11,088 bases of DNA, from NCBI GenBank assembly GCA_030628805.1, contig DAOVQG010000149.1, positions 1 to 11,088 on the forward strand, given 5' to 3'. The stretch comes from JAGMDK01 sp023128695. GTDB taxonomy: Bacteria; Planctomycetota; Phycisphaerae; UBA1845; Fen-1342. Below are positions 1-5,552 of this stretch, in pieces (positions within the stretch are counted from its first letter, which is position 1; each line of letters opens with the position of its first letter). The notes under the pieces were generated by a model that had not been told where the DNA came from, searched no databases, and was given only the letters and a program-made list of their open reading frames with translations. Position numbers and translations under genes: made by a program.

Positions 1-105
1 ACCCGCTGCCCCCGGCGGTGGTGGTCCATTCGGTGTACCGTTAGGCAGCGAACCCGTGACCTGAGGAACCGTATGCGTCAATCGCGCACGTACGGATCTG
101 TGGGA

Positions 106-131
106 GCCCTGGGTGAGCAATCACCCAGGGC
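106..131 (+). terminator. Strong hairpin with GCAA tetraloop upstream of rpmE
   Basis: An 11-bp perfect stem (106-116 with 121-131) closes a GCAA loop of the GNRA type. No T-tract follows, so it is not a textbook intrinsic terminator. It could end transcription of the gene lying left of the window, or be a structural RNA element. It lies upstream of the rpmE promoter proposed at 173-200, so it is probably not part of the rpmE transcript from that promoter. Confidence 0.45.
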
Positions 132-172
132 CACCCGGCCATAGTGGATAGTGGCCCGCGGGAAAATTGCGG

Positions 173-200
173 TTGCGAAATTTCCTATATATGAGATAAT
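173..200 (+). promoter_or_regulatory. Candidate sigma70-type promoter for rpmE
   Basis: TTGCGA (173-178) and GATAAT (195-200) are separated by 16 bases and lie in a distinctly AT-rich island inside otherwise GC-rich DNA. They match the -35 and -10 consensus at 4/6 and 5/6 positions. Transcription would start near 207 and give a leader of about 55 bases before the rpmE ATG at 262. Confidence 0.5.
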
Positions 201-224
201 AAGAGACTCGAATACATAGAGAAA

Positions 225-238
225 GGCCCATCGGGGCC
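225..238 (+). promoter_or_regulatory. Short hairpin in the rpmE leader
   Basis: GGCCC (225-229) and GGGCC (234-238) pair around a four-base loop just upstream of the AAGAAGG ribosome binding site. L31 genes in several bacterial groups carry ribosomal protein leaders. This small hairpin could serve that purpose, but it matches no leader class I can name, so a regulatory role is inference only. Confidence 0.25.
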
Positions 239-261
239 GTAGTGTGAAGAAGGTTAGTTGC

Positions 262-507
262 ATGAAGCCCAAGATTCATCCCGATTACATTGAAACCCAG
301 GTCACCTGCGCCTGCGGCAACAGCTTCCAGACGCATTCGACCGTCAAGGCAATCAAAGTCGATATCTGTAACGTCTGCCACCCGTTCTACACCGGCAAGC
401 AGAAGTTCGTCGACGCCGCCGGCCGCGTGGAACGCTTCCAGAAGAAATTCGGCGGGCAATATTTCAAGAAGTCCACGGGCAGCGAAGCGGCCCAGGCCGG
501 CAATTAG
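262..507 (+). CDS. rpmE: 50S ribosomal protein L31, zinc-binding (C+) form
   Basis: Ribosomal protein L31 of the large subunit, which helps form the bridge to the small-subunit head. The 81-residue product begins MKPKIHPDY and carries the four zinc ligands of the C+ form: Cys16 and Cys18 (CxC) with Cys36 and Cys39 (CxxC). The HPFYTGKQKFVD stretch typical of the family follows the second pair. The ATG at 262 is preferred over an in-frame GTG at 244, because AAGAAGG lies 8-9 bases before it and because L31 proteins begin at MK. prfA follows after 95 bases, the common bacterial rpmE-prfA order. Length and all ligands are normal, so identification is secure. Confidence 0.97.
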   Translation: MKPKIHPDYIETQVTCACGNSFQTHSTVKAIKVDICNVCHPFYTGKQKFVDAAGRVERFQKKFGGQYFKKSTGSEAAQAGN

Positions 508-530
508 CTACCCACCACCCCCGCGAACCA

Positions 531-555
531 CGGCCCGAGTGCAGCACCCGGGCCG
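531..555 (+). terminator. Hairpin between rpmE and prfA
   Basis: CGGCCCG (531-537) pairs with CGGGCCG (549-555) around an 11-base loop. No T-run follows. It could attenuate or process the transcript so that abundant L31 mRNA is made in excess over release factor mRNA. That role is inference. Confidence 0.3.
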
Positions 556-602
556 TTGCCATATTCCTGTGTTTCGGAAGGCATTATTGGGAAACCCCGC
601 TC

Positions 603-1700
603 ATGGCTGTCTCCGTAAAAGATCCCACCTGGATGGCACGCGTTGAGGAAATGGCGGCCCGCGCCGACGAGATCGCCGAGCAGATGAACAAGCCGGAGGT
701 CGCCTGCAACGGGGCCTTGATGACCAAGCTGACCCGCGAGCACGGGGAGCTCGAAAAAATCGCCAAGCCCTACCGCGAGTACCGCCACGTCAGCGATCAA
801 CTGGCCGAGTCAGAGGAGATCATCGCGGACGGCTCCGACGAAGAACTGCGGCAACTGGCCGAGGCGGAGCTCCCGGGCTTTCAAACGCGACGTGAGCAAC
901 TGCTCGAGACTCTCCAAGAACGGCTCGTGACCGGTGACGAGGCCTCGATCCACTCGATCATCCTCGAAATTCGGGCCGGCACCGGCGGAGACGAGGCCGC
1001 CCTGTTCGCCGCCGACCTGCTCAACATGTACACCGCCTACGCCAATCGGAAGGGGTTCAAGGTCGAGACGCTATCGATCTCGCCGTCCGAGCTGGGCGGG
1101 ATCAAGGAGGCCATCCTCAACATCACCGGCGAGGAGGTCTATCTGCACTACCGTTTCGAAGCCGGCGGGCATCGCGTGCAGCGGGTGCCGAAGACCGAGG
1201 CCCAGGGTCGGATTCATACCTCGGCGGCCACGGTCGCCGTCCTGCCGGAGCCCGAAGAGGTCGAGATCGACATCGATTGGGAGAAGGACGTGCAAGAGCA
1301 CGTCAGCCGCGCCGGCGGCCCGGGCGGGCAGAACGTCAACAAGGTCTCCAGCGCGATCAAGCTCGAACATCTCAGCACCGGCATCACCGTCTCGATGCGG
1401 GACGAGAAGAGCCAGCACAAGAACCGCGCCAAGGCCCGCCGCATTATGACCTCCCGCCTCTACGAGCATGTCCTGACGCAGCAGCAACAGCAATTGGCGT
1501 CGGACCGCAAGACCATGGTCGGCAGCGGCGACCGCAGCGATCGCATCCGGACCTACAACTTCCCGCAGAACCGCTGCACCGACCACCGCATCAACAAGGA
1601 CGTGTACGACCTCGAACGCATCCTCGTCGCCGGCGAATTCGACGAGTTCCTCTCCGAACTGCACGACCGCGAACTACGGCTGCGGCTGGAAGCGCTCTAG
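603..1700 (+). CDS. prfA: Peptide chain release factor 1
   Basis: Class I release factor that reads UAA and UAG in the ribosomal A site and triggers peptidyl-tRNA hydrolysis. At 365 residues it has normal family length. The codon-recognition tripeptide PxT is present as Pro196-Lys-Thr198 in HRVQRVPKTEAQGRIHTS. The catalytic GGQ loop is at residues 241-243 in RAGGPGGQNVNKVSSAIK. The C-terminal block GSGDRSDRIRTYNFPQNRCTDHRIN is typical. The PxT form distinguishes it from RF2 (SPF), and no RF2-type frameshift is seen. The start at 603 has only a weak ribosome binding site; Met12 is a possible alternative. The gene follows rpmE. The methyltransferase gene prmC, which modifies the GGQ glutamine and often sits downstream, is not here; a repeat cluster begins instead. 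Confidence 0.97.
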   Translation: MAVSVKDPTWMARVEEMAARADEIAEQMNKPEVACNGALMTKLTREHGELEKIAKPYREYRHVSDQLAESEEIIADGSDEELRQLAEAELPGFQTRREQLLETLQERLVTGDEASIHSIILEIRAGTGGDEAALFAADLLNMYTAYANRKGFKVETLSISPSELGGIKEAILNITGEEVYLHYRFEAGGHRVQRVPKTEAQGRIHTSAATVAVLPEPEEVEIDIDWEKDVQEHVSRAGGPGGQNVNKVSSAIKLEHLSTGITVSMRDEKSQHKNRAKARRIMTSRLYEHVLTQQQQQLASDRKTMVGSGDRSDRIRTYNFPQNRCTDHRINKDVYDLERILVAGEFDEFLSELHDRELRLRLEAL

Positions 1701-1730
1701 TGTTCCGTCAGCCCTCGCTTGACGGGTAGC

Positions 1731-1770
1731 GCCAAAGAAGGGAGGGCGAAGCCAAGGAAGGGAGGGCGAA
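1731..1770 (+). repeat. 20-bp tandem duplication
   Basis: Two adjacent 20-bp units (1731-1750 and 1751-1770) read GCCAARGAAGGGAGGGCGAA and differ at a single base. The right part is the first 11 bases of the 30-bp repeat that follows, so this looks like a local slippage product at the edge of the repeat cluster. Confidence 0.8.
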
Positions 1771-1820
1771 GCTCCCGCTGAGCCGCGGCAGGGAGGGCGA
1801 AGCTCCCGCTGAGCCGCGGC
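1760..1820 (+). repeat. Family A palindromic repeat: two identical 30-bp units
   Basis: Bases 1760-1789 and 1791-1820 are identical, begin GGGAGGGCGAAGCTCCCGCT and end in GAGCCGCGGC, and are separated by one A. Reverse-oriented relatives containing GGCTCGGCAGGAGCCTCGCC lie at 1827-1852, 1946-1971 and 2008-2033. Forward and reverse copies together can form long GC-rich hairpins. This kind of intergenic element is typical of planctomycete genomes (recollection, not searched). Confidence 0.85.
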
Positions 1821-1826
1821 GACCCT

Positions 1827-1852
1827 GGCTCGGCAGGAGCCTCGCCCTCCCG
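1827..1852 (-). repeat. Family A repeat, inverted copy
   Basis: This 26-base copy (GGCTCGGCAGGAGC followed by CTCGCCCTCCCG) is the inverted counterpart of the forward units at 1760-1820. It can pair with them to form a hairpin, with partial mismatch in the middle. Confidence 0.8.
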
Positions 1853-1866
1853 CGCGCCCCTGGCGT

Positions 1867-1940
1867 GTGTGCCACTGCTCTTGAGCAGTGTCTTTTCTGA
1901 CCGGCGGCCGCTTGGGCACTGCTCAAGAGCAGTGGCACAC
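1867..1940. repeat. Family B element: perfect 24-bp inverted repeat
   Basis: Bases 1867-1890 and 1917-1940 are exact reverse complements, 24 of 24, separated by 26 bases. The outer ends read GTGTGCCACTGCTC inwards. Each arm also contains its own palindrome (CACTGCTC and GAGCAGTG around two bases), so the element can fold as one long stem or as two small hairpins. It is embedded between family A copies. A related element lies at 9931-9996. It resembles a small non-autonomous mobile or REP-like element; no coding content is present. Confidence 0.85.
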
Positions 1941-1945
1941 GGCTT

Positions 1946-2052
1946 GGCTCGGCAGGAGCCTCGCCCTCCCGTGAGAGCCTCGCCCTCCCGTGAGCCGCGG
2001 TGTCCCCGGCTCGGCAGGAGCCTCGCCCTCCCGTGAGAGCCTCGCCCTCCCG
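1946..2052 (-). repeat. Family A repeat: 45-bp direct duplication
   Basis: Bases 1946-1990 and 2008-2052 are identical over 45 positions and are separated by 17 bases containing TGAGCCGCGG. Each unit holds the 26-base inverted family A motif followed by a second CTCGCCCTCCCG block. The duplication shows that the cluster grew by copying larger blocks. Confidence 0.85.
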
Positions 2053-2080
2053 CTCACCCGCCCTACCGTTCGCCGGCCCA

Positions 2081-2109
2081 GTGACATTCCCATAACGTTG
2101 TAGTACACT
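2081..2109 (+). promoter_or_regulatory. Candidate promoter for the gene pair at 2200-3158
   Basis: GTGACA (2081-2086) and TACACT (2104-2109) are separated by 17 bases and match the -35 and -10 consensus at 5/6 and 4/6 positions. They lie just right of the repeat cluster and would start transcription near 2116, giving a leader of about 85 bases. The -10 element is inside a palindrome (next entry). Confidence 0.45.
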
Positions 2110-2112
2110 ACA
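2099..2112. promoter_or_regulatory. Palindrome overlapping the -10 element, possible operator
   Basis: TGTAGT and ACTACA flank two bases, giving a 14-bp near-perfect dyad that covers the proposed -10 hexamer. A dimeric repressor bound there would block the promoter. The half-sites recall ACTACA/TGTAGT half-sites of BlaI/MecI-type repressors, but the link is a guess from pattern only. Confidence 0.35.
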
Positions 2113-2122
2113 GCCGTGCACA

Positions 2123-2189
2123 CGTCGGCGTACGACGGGACTTGGCAACAGACGAGGACAACTTTCCGACGAGTCATCGTCGGGGGAGG
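2123..2189 (+). promoter_or_regulatory. Leader hairpins and strong ribosome binding site before 2200
   Basis: A 5-bp hairpin (2123-2127 with 2133-2137) is followed by a 7-bp hairpin (CCGACGA 2166-2172 with TCGTCGG 2177-2183). The second directly abuts the ribosome binding site GGGAGG at 2184-2189. CGTCGG at 2123-2128 could alternatively pair with CCGACG at 2166-2171, so two exclusive folds are possible. Function is not known. Confidence 0.3.
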
Positions 2190-2199
2190 TGTGTAACTC

Positions 2200-2631
2200 A
2201 TGGTAAAGGTTATTGTCATCCTGCTGGTTCTGGCCGGGCTGGTTGTTTTCTTGGCGTACCAGTTCGGCGGAGTGGCAACGTTCGACCCCACGGTCGAGGG
2301 CGAGGCGCTGAAAGCCAAAATCCAACCCGGCATGACCTGGCAACAGGTCGCCGATCTCAAGCAGCCCCGCAAGTACCAGATCATCCACGAAAGAAAGAAG
2401 AAGGTCGGCCCCGACGAAATCCTCATGTTGATCCCGGGCACGAAGATCGACTACGACGCCGCCTACATCACGGCCGGTTTCCAAAATAACACGATGCCGA
2501 ACGGGTTCATCTTCCCGTACCACTTCTCGGCCCAGTCGGCCTTCCAGGTGGTCTTCAACGCCAACGGCGTCGTGCAGGAGGTCGGTGATCTGGGCACCAT
2601 GGCTGATCTGCTGGACACGCGCGGCAACTAG
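2200..2631 (+). CDS. Membrane-anchored hypothetical protein, weakly BamE/SmpA-like
   Basis: I do not recognise this 143-residue protein with certainty. Residues 4-22 form one hydrophobic segment behind Lys3, so it is probably anchored in the inner membrane with the rest outside. The soluble part has IQPGMTWQQVADLKQP near residues 42-57 and, near the end, AFQVVFNANGVVQEVGD. This order, a GMTxxxV turn and later a strand with FxxNGxV, resembles the BamE/SmpA fold of outer-membrane assembly lipoproteins, but no lipobox cysteine is present. The ATG at 2200 is well supported by GGGAGG ten bases upstream. The membrane protein at 2646 starts 14 bases after its stop, so the two are probably cotranscribed. 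Confidence 0.8.
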   Translation: MVKVIVILLVLAGLVVFLAYQFGGVATFDPTVEGEALKAKIQPGMTWQQVADLKQPRKYQIIHERKKKVGPDEILMLIPGTKIDYDAAYITAGFQNNTMPNGFIFPYHFSAQSAFQVVFNANGVVQEVGDLGTMADLLDTRGN

Positions 2632-2645
2632 CCCGGGCTGTTGAT

Positions 2646-3158
2646 ATGTCCTCACTCAATGAGCCGGTCGGCTACGAGCCGCGGCCGGAAGATGACTGGA
2701 CGCCGGCGATCGGCCTGCGGCGCGGGCTGATAGCCGGCCTGATCACGGCCGGCCTGATGGCGCTGTTAATGGTGCCCCTGACGTGCGTGGCGCCACTCAT
2801 GGTTCTGGTGATCTGGCTGCGGGCCCCGCTGGCGTTCGCCCTGATGTGGATTCTGTTTCGCGTCATCGTGAACGCCGCCGGCATGATCGACCGCCGGATC
2901 ATCGCCTTGACGCTGGGGCTGACGATCCTGGTGTTGATCTCGAACCATGTGCCGCTCATCCGGCAGGGGGTTCCCGCGCTGGAGGGTGAAGGCGATTGGT
3001 GGGCGTTCCCGCTCAGCGTGATCGACAATCTATTCCCCCGCCACTATGGCGTCCTGCGCGGCTTGCGTTGGCTGCACCCGTACGTGCTGCTCGCCGTCAA
3101 CGCCGTCCCGGTCGCCCTCGGCGGCACGTTCTTCATCCTGCTCGTGCGGCGGAATTGA
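2646..3158 (+). CDS. Four-helix integral membrane protein, unknown function
   Basis: This 170-residue protein is not recognised. About 25 N-terminal residues are polar. Hydrophobic segments follow at roughly 26-47, 50-75, 84-101 and 145-166. A loop of about 40 residues between the third and fourth segments contains EGEGDWWAFPLSVIDNLFPRHYG. The protein ends with the basic tail LVRRN. The start lies 14 bases after the stop of the preceding gene and has no clear ribosome binding site, so translation may depend on coupling with it. The pairing with an anchored exterior protein suggests a shared envelope role (inference). Confidence 0.8.
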   Translation: MSSLNEPVGYEPRPEDDWTPAIGLRRGLIAGLITAGLMALLMVPLTCVAPLMVLVIWLRAPLAFALMWILFRVIVNAAGMIDRRIIALTLGLTILVLISNHVPLIRQGVPALEGEGDWWAFPLSVIDNLFPRHYGVLRGLRWLHPYVLLAVNAVPVALGGTFFILLVRRN

Positions 3159-3215
3159 GCACACCGTATCCCGGCCCGGCGGCATACATGCCCCGGTTGT
3201 AACGCCCGTGATTAC

Positions 3216-3590
3216 ATGTTAGAGTACCCTCCGCGGTACAAACACAAGGCCACAGTGCAGGGCATGACACCGAAGAAGCTTCAGGAAGTACTGCCGGAGA
3301 TCGTTCAACGCTTGCGAGAAGCGCTGCACCCAGATTGCATTTACCTGTTCGGCAGTTGTGCGTATGGCACGCCGGGGCACGACAGTGACGTGGATTTGCT
3401 GGTGGTGGTGCCGGACACGGACCTGGACTTCTATCAGCGCGGCGCGGTTGCCTACAACGCTCTGTGGGGGATCGACGTGCCGATCGACGTTATGGTCTAC
3501 ACTCGAACCGAGTTTGACAGCCGGGCTACACTGCCGGTTTCCCTGGAGCGCACCGTGCGTACGAAAGGACGGGTTATCCATGCCGCATGA
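3216..3590 (+). CDS. MNT-domain nucleotidyltransferase, probable antitoxin of a HEPN/MNT pair
   Basis: Small nucleotidyltransferase of the minimal (MNT) class. The active-site signature GS-x10-DxD is exact: Gly46-Ser47, Asp58 and Asp60 in LFGSCAYGTPGHDSDVDLLV. A third acidic residue, Asp91, lies in IDVPIDVMVYT. In type VII toxin-antitoxin systems (MntA of Shewanella), proteins with this signature neutralise the partner HEPN toxin by adding AMP to a tyrosine. Length is 124 residues from 3216, or 108 from the ATG at 3264; both starts have weak ribosome binding sites. The 3' end overlaps the HEPN gene by 11 bases, which indicates translational coupling. Antitoxin function is inferred from family and arrangement. 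Confidence 0.88.
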   Translation: MLEYPPRYKHKATVQGMTPKKLQEVLPEIVQRLREALHPDCIYLFGSCAYGTPGHDSDVDLLVVVPDTDLDFYQRGAVAYNALWGIDVPIDVMVYTRTEFDSRATLPVSLERTVRTKGRVIHAA

Positions 3591-3999
3591 CCCGGCCGAC
3601 GTTCAGAGTTGGCTTATCAAGGCGCAACACGATTGGACGGTCGCACGCCGGCTGCTGACACCCGATGTACAGGAGCTCGACGTGATCGGCTTCCACTGCC
3701 AGCAGGCCGTGGAAAAGCTGCTAAAGGCGTTTCTGCTGATGCATGACGTCGAGTTCGAGTTGACCCACGACCTGCGCCGCCTGCTGCACCAATGTGTTAT
3801 ACTGGATCCGCAATTCGAGACGTTCCGGGCTGAAGTCCCTCCGCTGACACTATACGCGGTAGCTTTCCGCTATCCTGGTCCTGCCGATCCGACATTCGAG
3901 TATGTGCAGGCCGCGCTGGATGTCGTGGCGCGTGTCTGGAAGTTTGTGACGGCGCGGCTGCCCGCCAATATCGTGCCCCCACAACCCGAGGAGATCTAG
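3580..3999 (+). CDS. HEPN-domain protein, probable partner toxin of the MNT protein
   Basis: A 139-residue HEPN-domain protein with the family layout: WLIKAQHDWTVARRLL (11-26), FHCQQAVEKLLKAFLL (38-53), HDLRRLLHQC (63-72) and FRYPGPADP (96-104), followed by a last helix. The ATG at 3580 lies inside the 3' end of the MNT gene, with AAAGGA upstream. HEPN toxins of type VII systems are RNases with an R-x4-6-H motif. I find no such motif here, only the RYP motif of the other HEPN subgroup, so it may act differently or be inactive. The last codons contain the GAGGAG ribosome binding site for ahcY, whose ATG is only three bases beyond the stop. Toxicity is unproven. Confidence 0.88.
   Translation: MPHDPADVQSWLIKAQHDWTVARRLLTPDVQELDVIGFHCQQAVEKLLKAFLLMHDVEFELTHDLRRLLHQCVILDPQFETFRAEVPPLTLYAVAFRYPGPADPTFEYVQAALDVVARVWKFVTARLPANIVPPQPEEI
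3988..3993 (+). promoter_or_regulatory. Ribosome binding site of ahcY inside the HEPN gene
   Basis: GAGGAG lies nine bases before the ahcY ATG at 4003 and is part of the HEPN reading frame (the Glu-Glu near its C-terminus). It fixes the ahcY start and shows the two genes share one transcript. Confidence 0.7.
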
Positions 4000-4002
4000 T
4001 TA

Positions 4003-5271
4003 ATGGCGAAGAAGAAATGCGACGTGACCGACCTTAAGCTGGCCCCGCAGGGCAAGAAGAAAATCCTCTGGGCCGACCGCGACATGCCCGTGCTGGCCCT
4101 CATCCGCCGGCGTTTTGAGAAGCAGAAACCACTCGCAGGTATACGGGTCGGTTGCTGTATGCACGTCACCTCCGAAACGGCCAACCTGATGCGAACACTC
4201 CAGGCCGGCGGCGCGCAGGTCGCGCTGTGTGCCTCGAACCCGCTCAGCACGCAGGACCACACCGCCGCCAGTATGGTCAAGGACTTCGGCGTCGCGGTCT
4301 TTGCTCGCCGGGCCGAGAGCGTTAAAACATTCTACGACCACGTGAACACCGTCATCGACATCAAGCCGCAGATCACGATGGACGACGGCGCCGACCTGGT
4401 GAACACCCTGCACACCAAGCGGACCAACGAGGCTGAGAACATCCTCGCCAGCATGGAGGAGACCACCACCGGCGTCATCCGCCTGCGCGCCATGGCCGGC
4501 AACGGCGAGCTGCTGTTCCCCGTCGTCGCCGTCAACGACGCCGATACCAAGCACCTGTTCGACAACCGCTACGGCACCGGGCAGAGCACGCTCGACGGCG
4601 TGCTGCGGGCCACCGACCTGCTGCTGGCCGGCAAACACATAGTCGTGGTCGGCTACGGTTGGTGCGGCCGCGGCGTGGCGATGCGGGCCCGCGGGGCCGG
4701 CGCGATCGTCCATATTGCCGAGATCGAGCCGCTCAAGGCCCTCGAGGCGGTCATGGACGGCTTCCACGTCGCTCCGATGAGCGAGCTGGCCACGGTCGGC
4801 GAAGTCTTCATCACCGTTACCGGCAACAAGCACGTCCTGCGGGCCGAGCACTTCCGCAAGATGAAGAACGGGGCCGTGGTCTGTAACAGCGGCCACTTCG
4901 ACGTCGAGATCGACATCCCGGCACTCAGGAAGATGTCCAAAAAGGTCGTCAAGGAAGTCCGCCCGCTAGTGACCGAGTATCAGATTAACCTCAGGAAGAG
5001 CATCTATCTGCTCGCCGACGGGCGGCTGGTGAACCTCAGCGCCGCGACCGGGCACCCCGCCAGCGTGATGGACATGAGCTTCGCGACCCAGGCCCTCACG
5101 GCCGAGTGGATCGCGAAGAAGGGCCGCAAGCTGGCTGTGGAGGTGCATGAAGTGCCGCGGAAAATCGAGGACCAGGTGGCCCAGTTCAAGCTCCATGCGA
5201 TGGACGTCCACATCGACCGCCTGACCCGCGAACAAGTCCGCTACCTGGCTTCGTCCGGCGAAGGAACGTAA
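4003..5271 (+). CDS. ahcY: S-adenosylhomocysteine hydrolase (adenosylhomocysteinase)
   Basis: Cytosolic NAD-dependent enzyme that reversibly splits S-adenosylhomocysteine into adenosine and homocysteine, relieving product inhibition of methyltransferases. The 422-residue protein has the substrate Asp in DDGAD (Asp127, Asp128 and Asp131 region), Glu153 in EETTTGV, and Lys183, Asp187, Asn188 in VNDADTKHLFDN. The NAD fold shows GYGWCGRG at 217-224. CNSGHFD and HPASVMDMSF are the other family blocks. It lacks the mid-protein insert of many bacterial forms and the C-terminal KPDHYRY tail. It ends YLASSGEGT, like archaeal and Thermotoga enzymes. Its start is three bases after the HEPN stop. No SAH riboswitch or separate promoter was seen before it. 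Confidence 0.97.
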   Translation: MAKKKCDVTDLKLAPQGKKKILWADRDMPVLALIRRRFEKQKPLAGIRVGCCMHVTSETANLMRTLQAGGAQVALCASNPLSTQDHTAASMVKDFGVAVFARRAESVKTFYDHVNTVIDIKPQITMDDGADLVNTLHTKRTNEAENILASMEETTTGVIRLRAMAGNGELLFPVVAVNDADTKHLFDNRYGTGQSTLDGVLRATDLLLAGKHIVVVGYGWCGRGVAMRARGAGAIVHIAEIEPLKALEAVMDGFHVAPMSELATVGEVFITVTGNKHVLRAEHFRKMKNGAVVCNSGHFDVEIDIPALRKMSKKVVKEVRPLVTEYQINLRKSIYLLADGRLVNLSAATGHPASVMDMSFATQALTAEWIAKKGRKLAVEVHEVPRKIEDQVAQFKLHAMDVHIDRLTREQVRYLASSGEGT

Positions 5272-5339
5272 GGCGTCGCCGCCGCTGGTTACGACCCCGG
5301 CGTTTCAAATAGTCGTCCCTGCGGATTTCCGTAAGTTCT

Positions 5340-5552
5340 TTGCTGCTCAAGGAAACGATCGAGCTGGCGCTGCGCGAAAAGCAGCTTCGCGGACGAGACC
5401 TCGCCCAGGTCACTGTCGACACGACAGTCCAAGAGAAAAACATCACCCATCCCACCGACTCGAAGAAACTCTACAGTTGGCACGAGCCGGAGGTGCAGTG
5501 CATCAGCAAGCGCAAGGCCCACCAGCGCTACGAATTCGGCCAGAAGGTCGCG
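5340..5552 (+). pseudogene. IS5-family transposase remnant with internal deletion
   Basis: The frame encodes LRGRDLAQVTVDTTVQEKNI then THPTDS, which is the catalytic-core start (DDE_Tnp_1) of IS5-group transposases and includes the first catalytic Asp in VDTT. Directly after TDSKK it continues LYSWHEPEVQCISKRKAH then YEFGQKV. In intact enzymes this block lies roughly 100 residues further on. An internal stretch is therefore missing, near 5460-5470, without loss of frame. The N-terminal DUF772-type region and the later Asp and Glu are also absent, and no terminal inverted repeats were found. After 5552 the frame runs into 21-bp repeats. It cannot be active. Family recognition is from memory of the motif pair. 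Confidence 0.8.

Larger units (their letters stand above)
1701..2199. other. Gene-free repeat-rich region after prfA
   Basis: About 500 bases hold no convincing gene. From 1731 to 2052 they consist almost wholly of GC-rich direct and inverted repeats, listed separately, with a different inverted repeat (1867-1940) embedded in the middle. From about 2080 the DNA is unique and holds a candidate promoter and leader hairpins for the gene at 2200. Open frames across the repeats are by-products of their composition. Confidence 0.85.

Noticed and set aside
1..64. Possible C-terminal tail of an upstream gene, either frame 3 ending at 44 (LPPAVVVHSVYR) or frame 2 ending at 64 (Gly/Pro-rich).
   Set aside because: Too short to choose a frame. 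Frame 3 has the stronger G/C bias at third positions, but neither tail is recognisable.
1760..2052. CRISPR-like array.
   Set aside because: The repeats are adjacent or separated by uneven, repeat-derived gaps and occur in both orientations; there are no unique spacers and no cas genes.
1708..2655. Long open frame on the minus strand across the repeats and the gene at 2200.
   Set aside because: Its residues are translations of the family A and B repeats (GEAPAEP, GSAGASPSLP) plus the antisense of a better-supported gene.
3945..4002. SAH riboswitch before ahcY.
   Set aside because: The upstream sequence is the coding end of the HEPN gene; there is no room for, or trace of, the riboswitch core.
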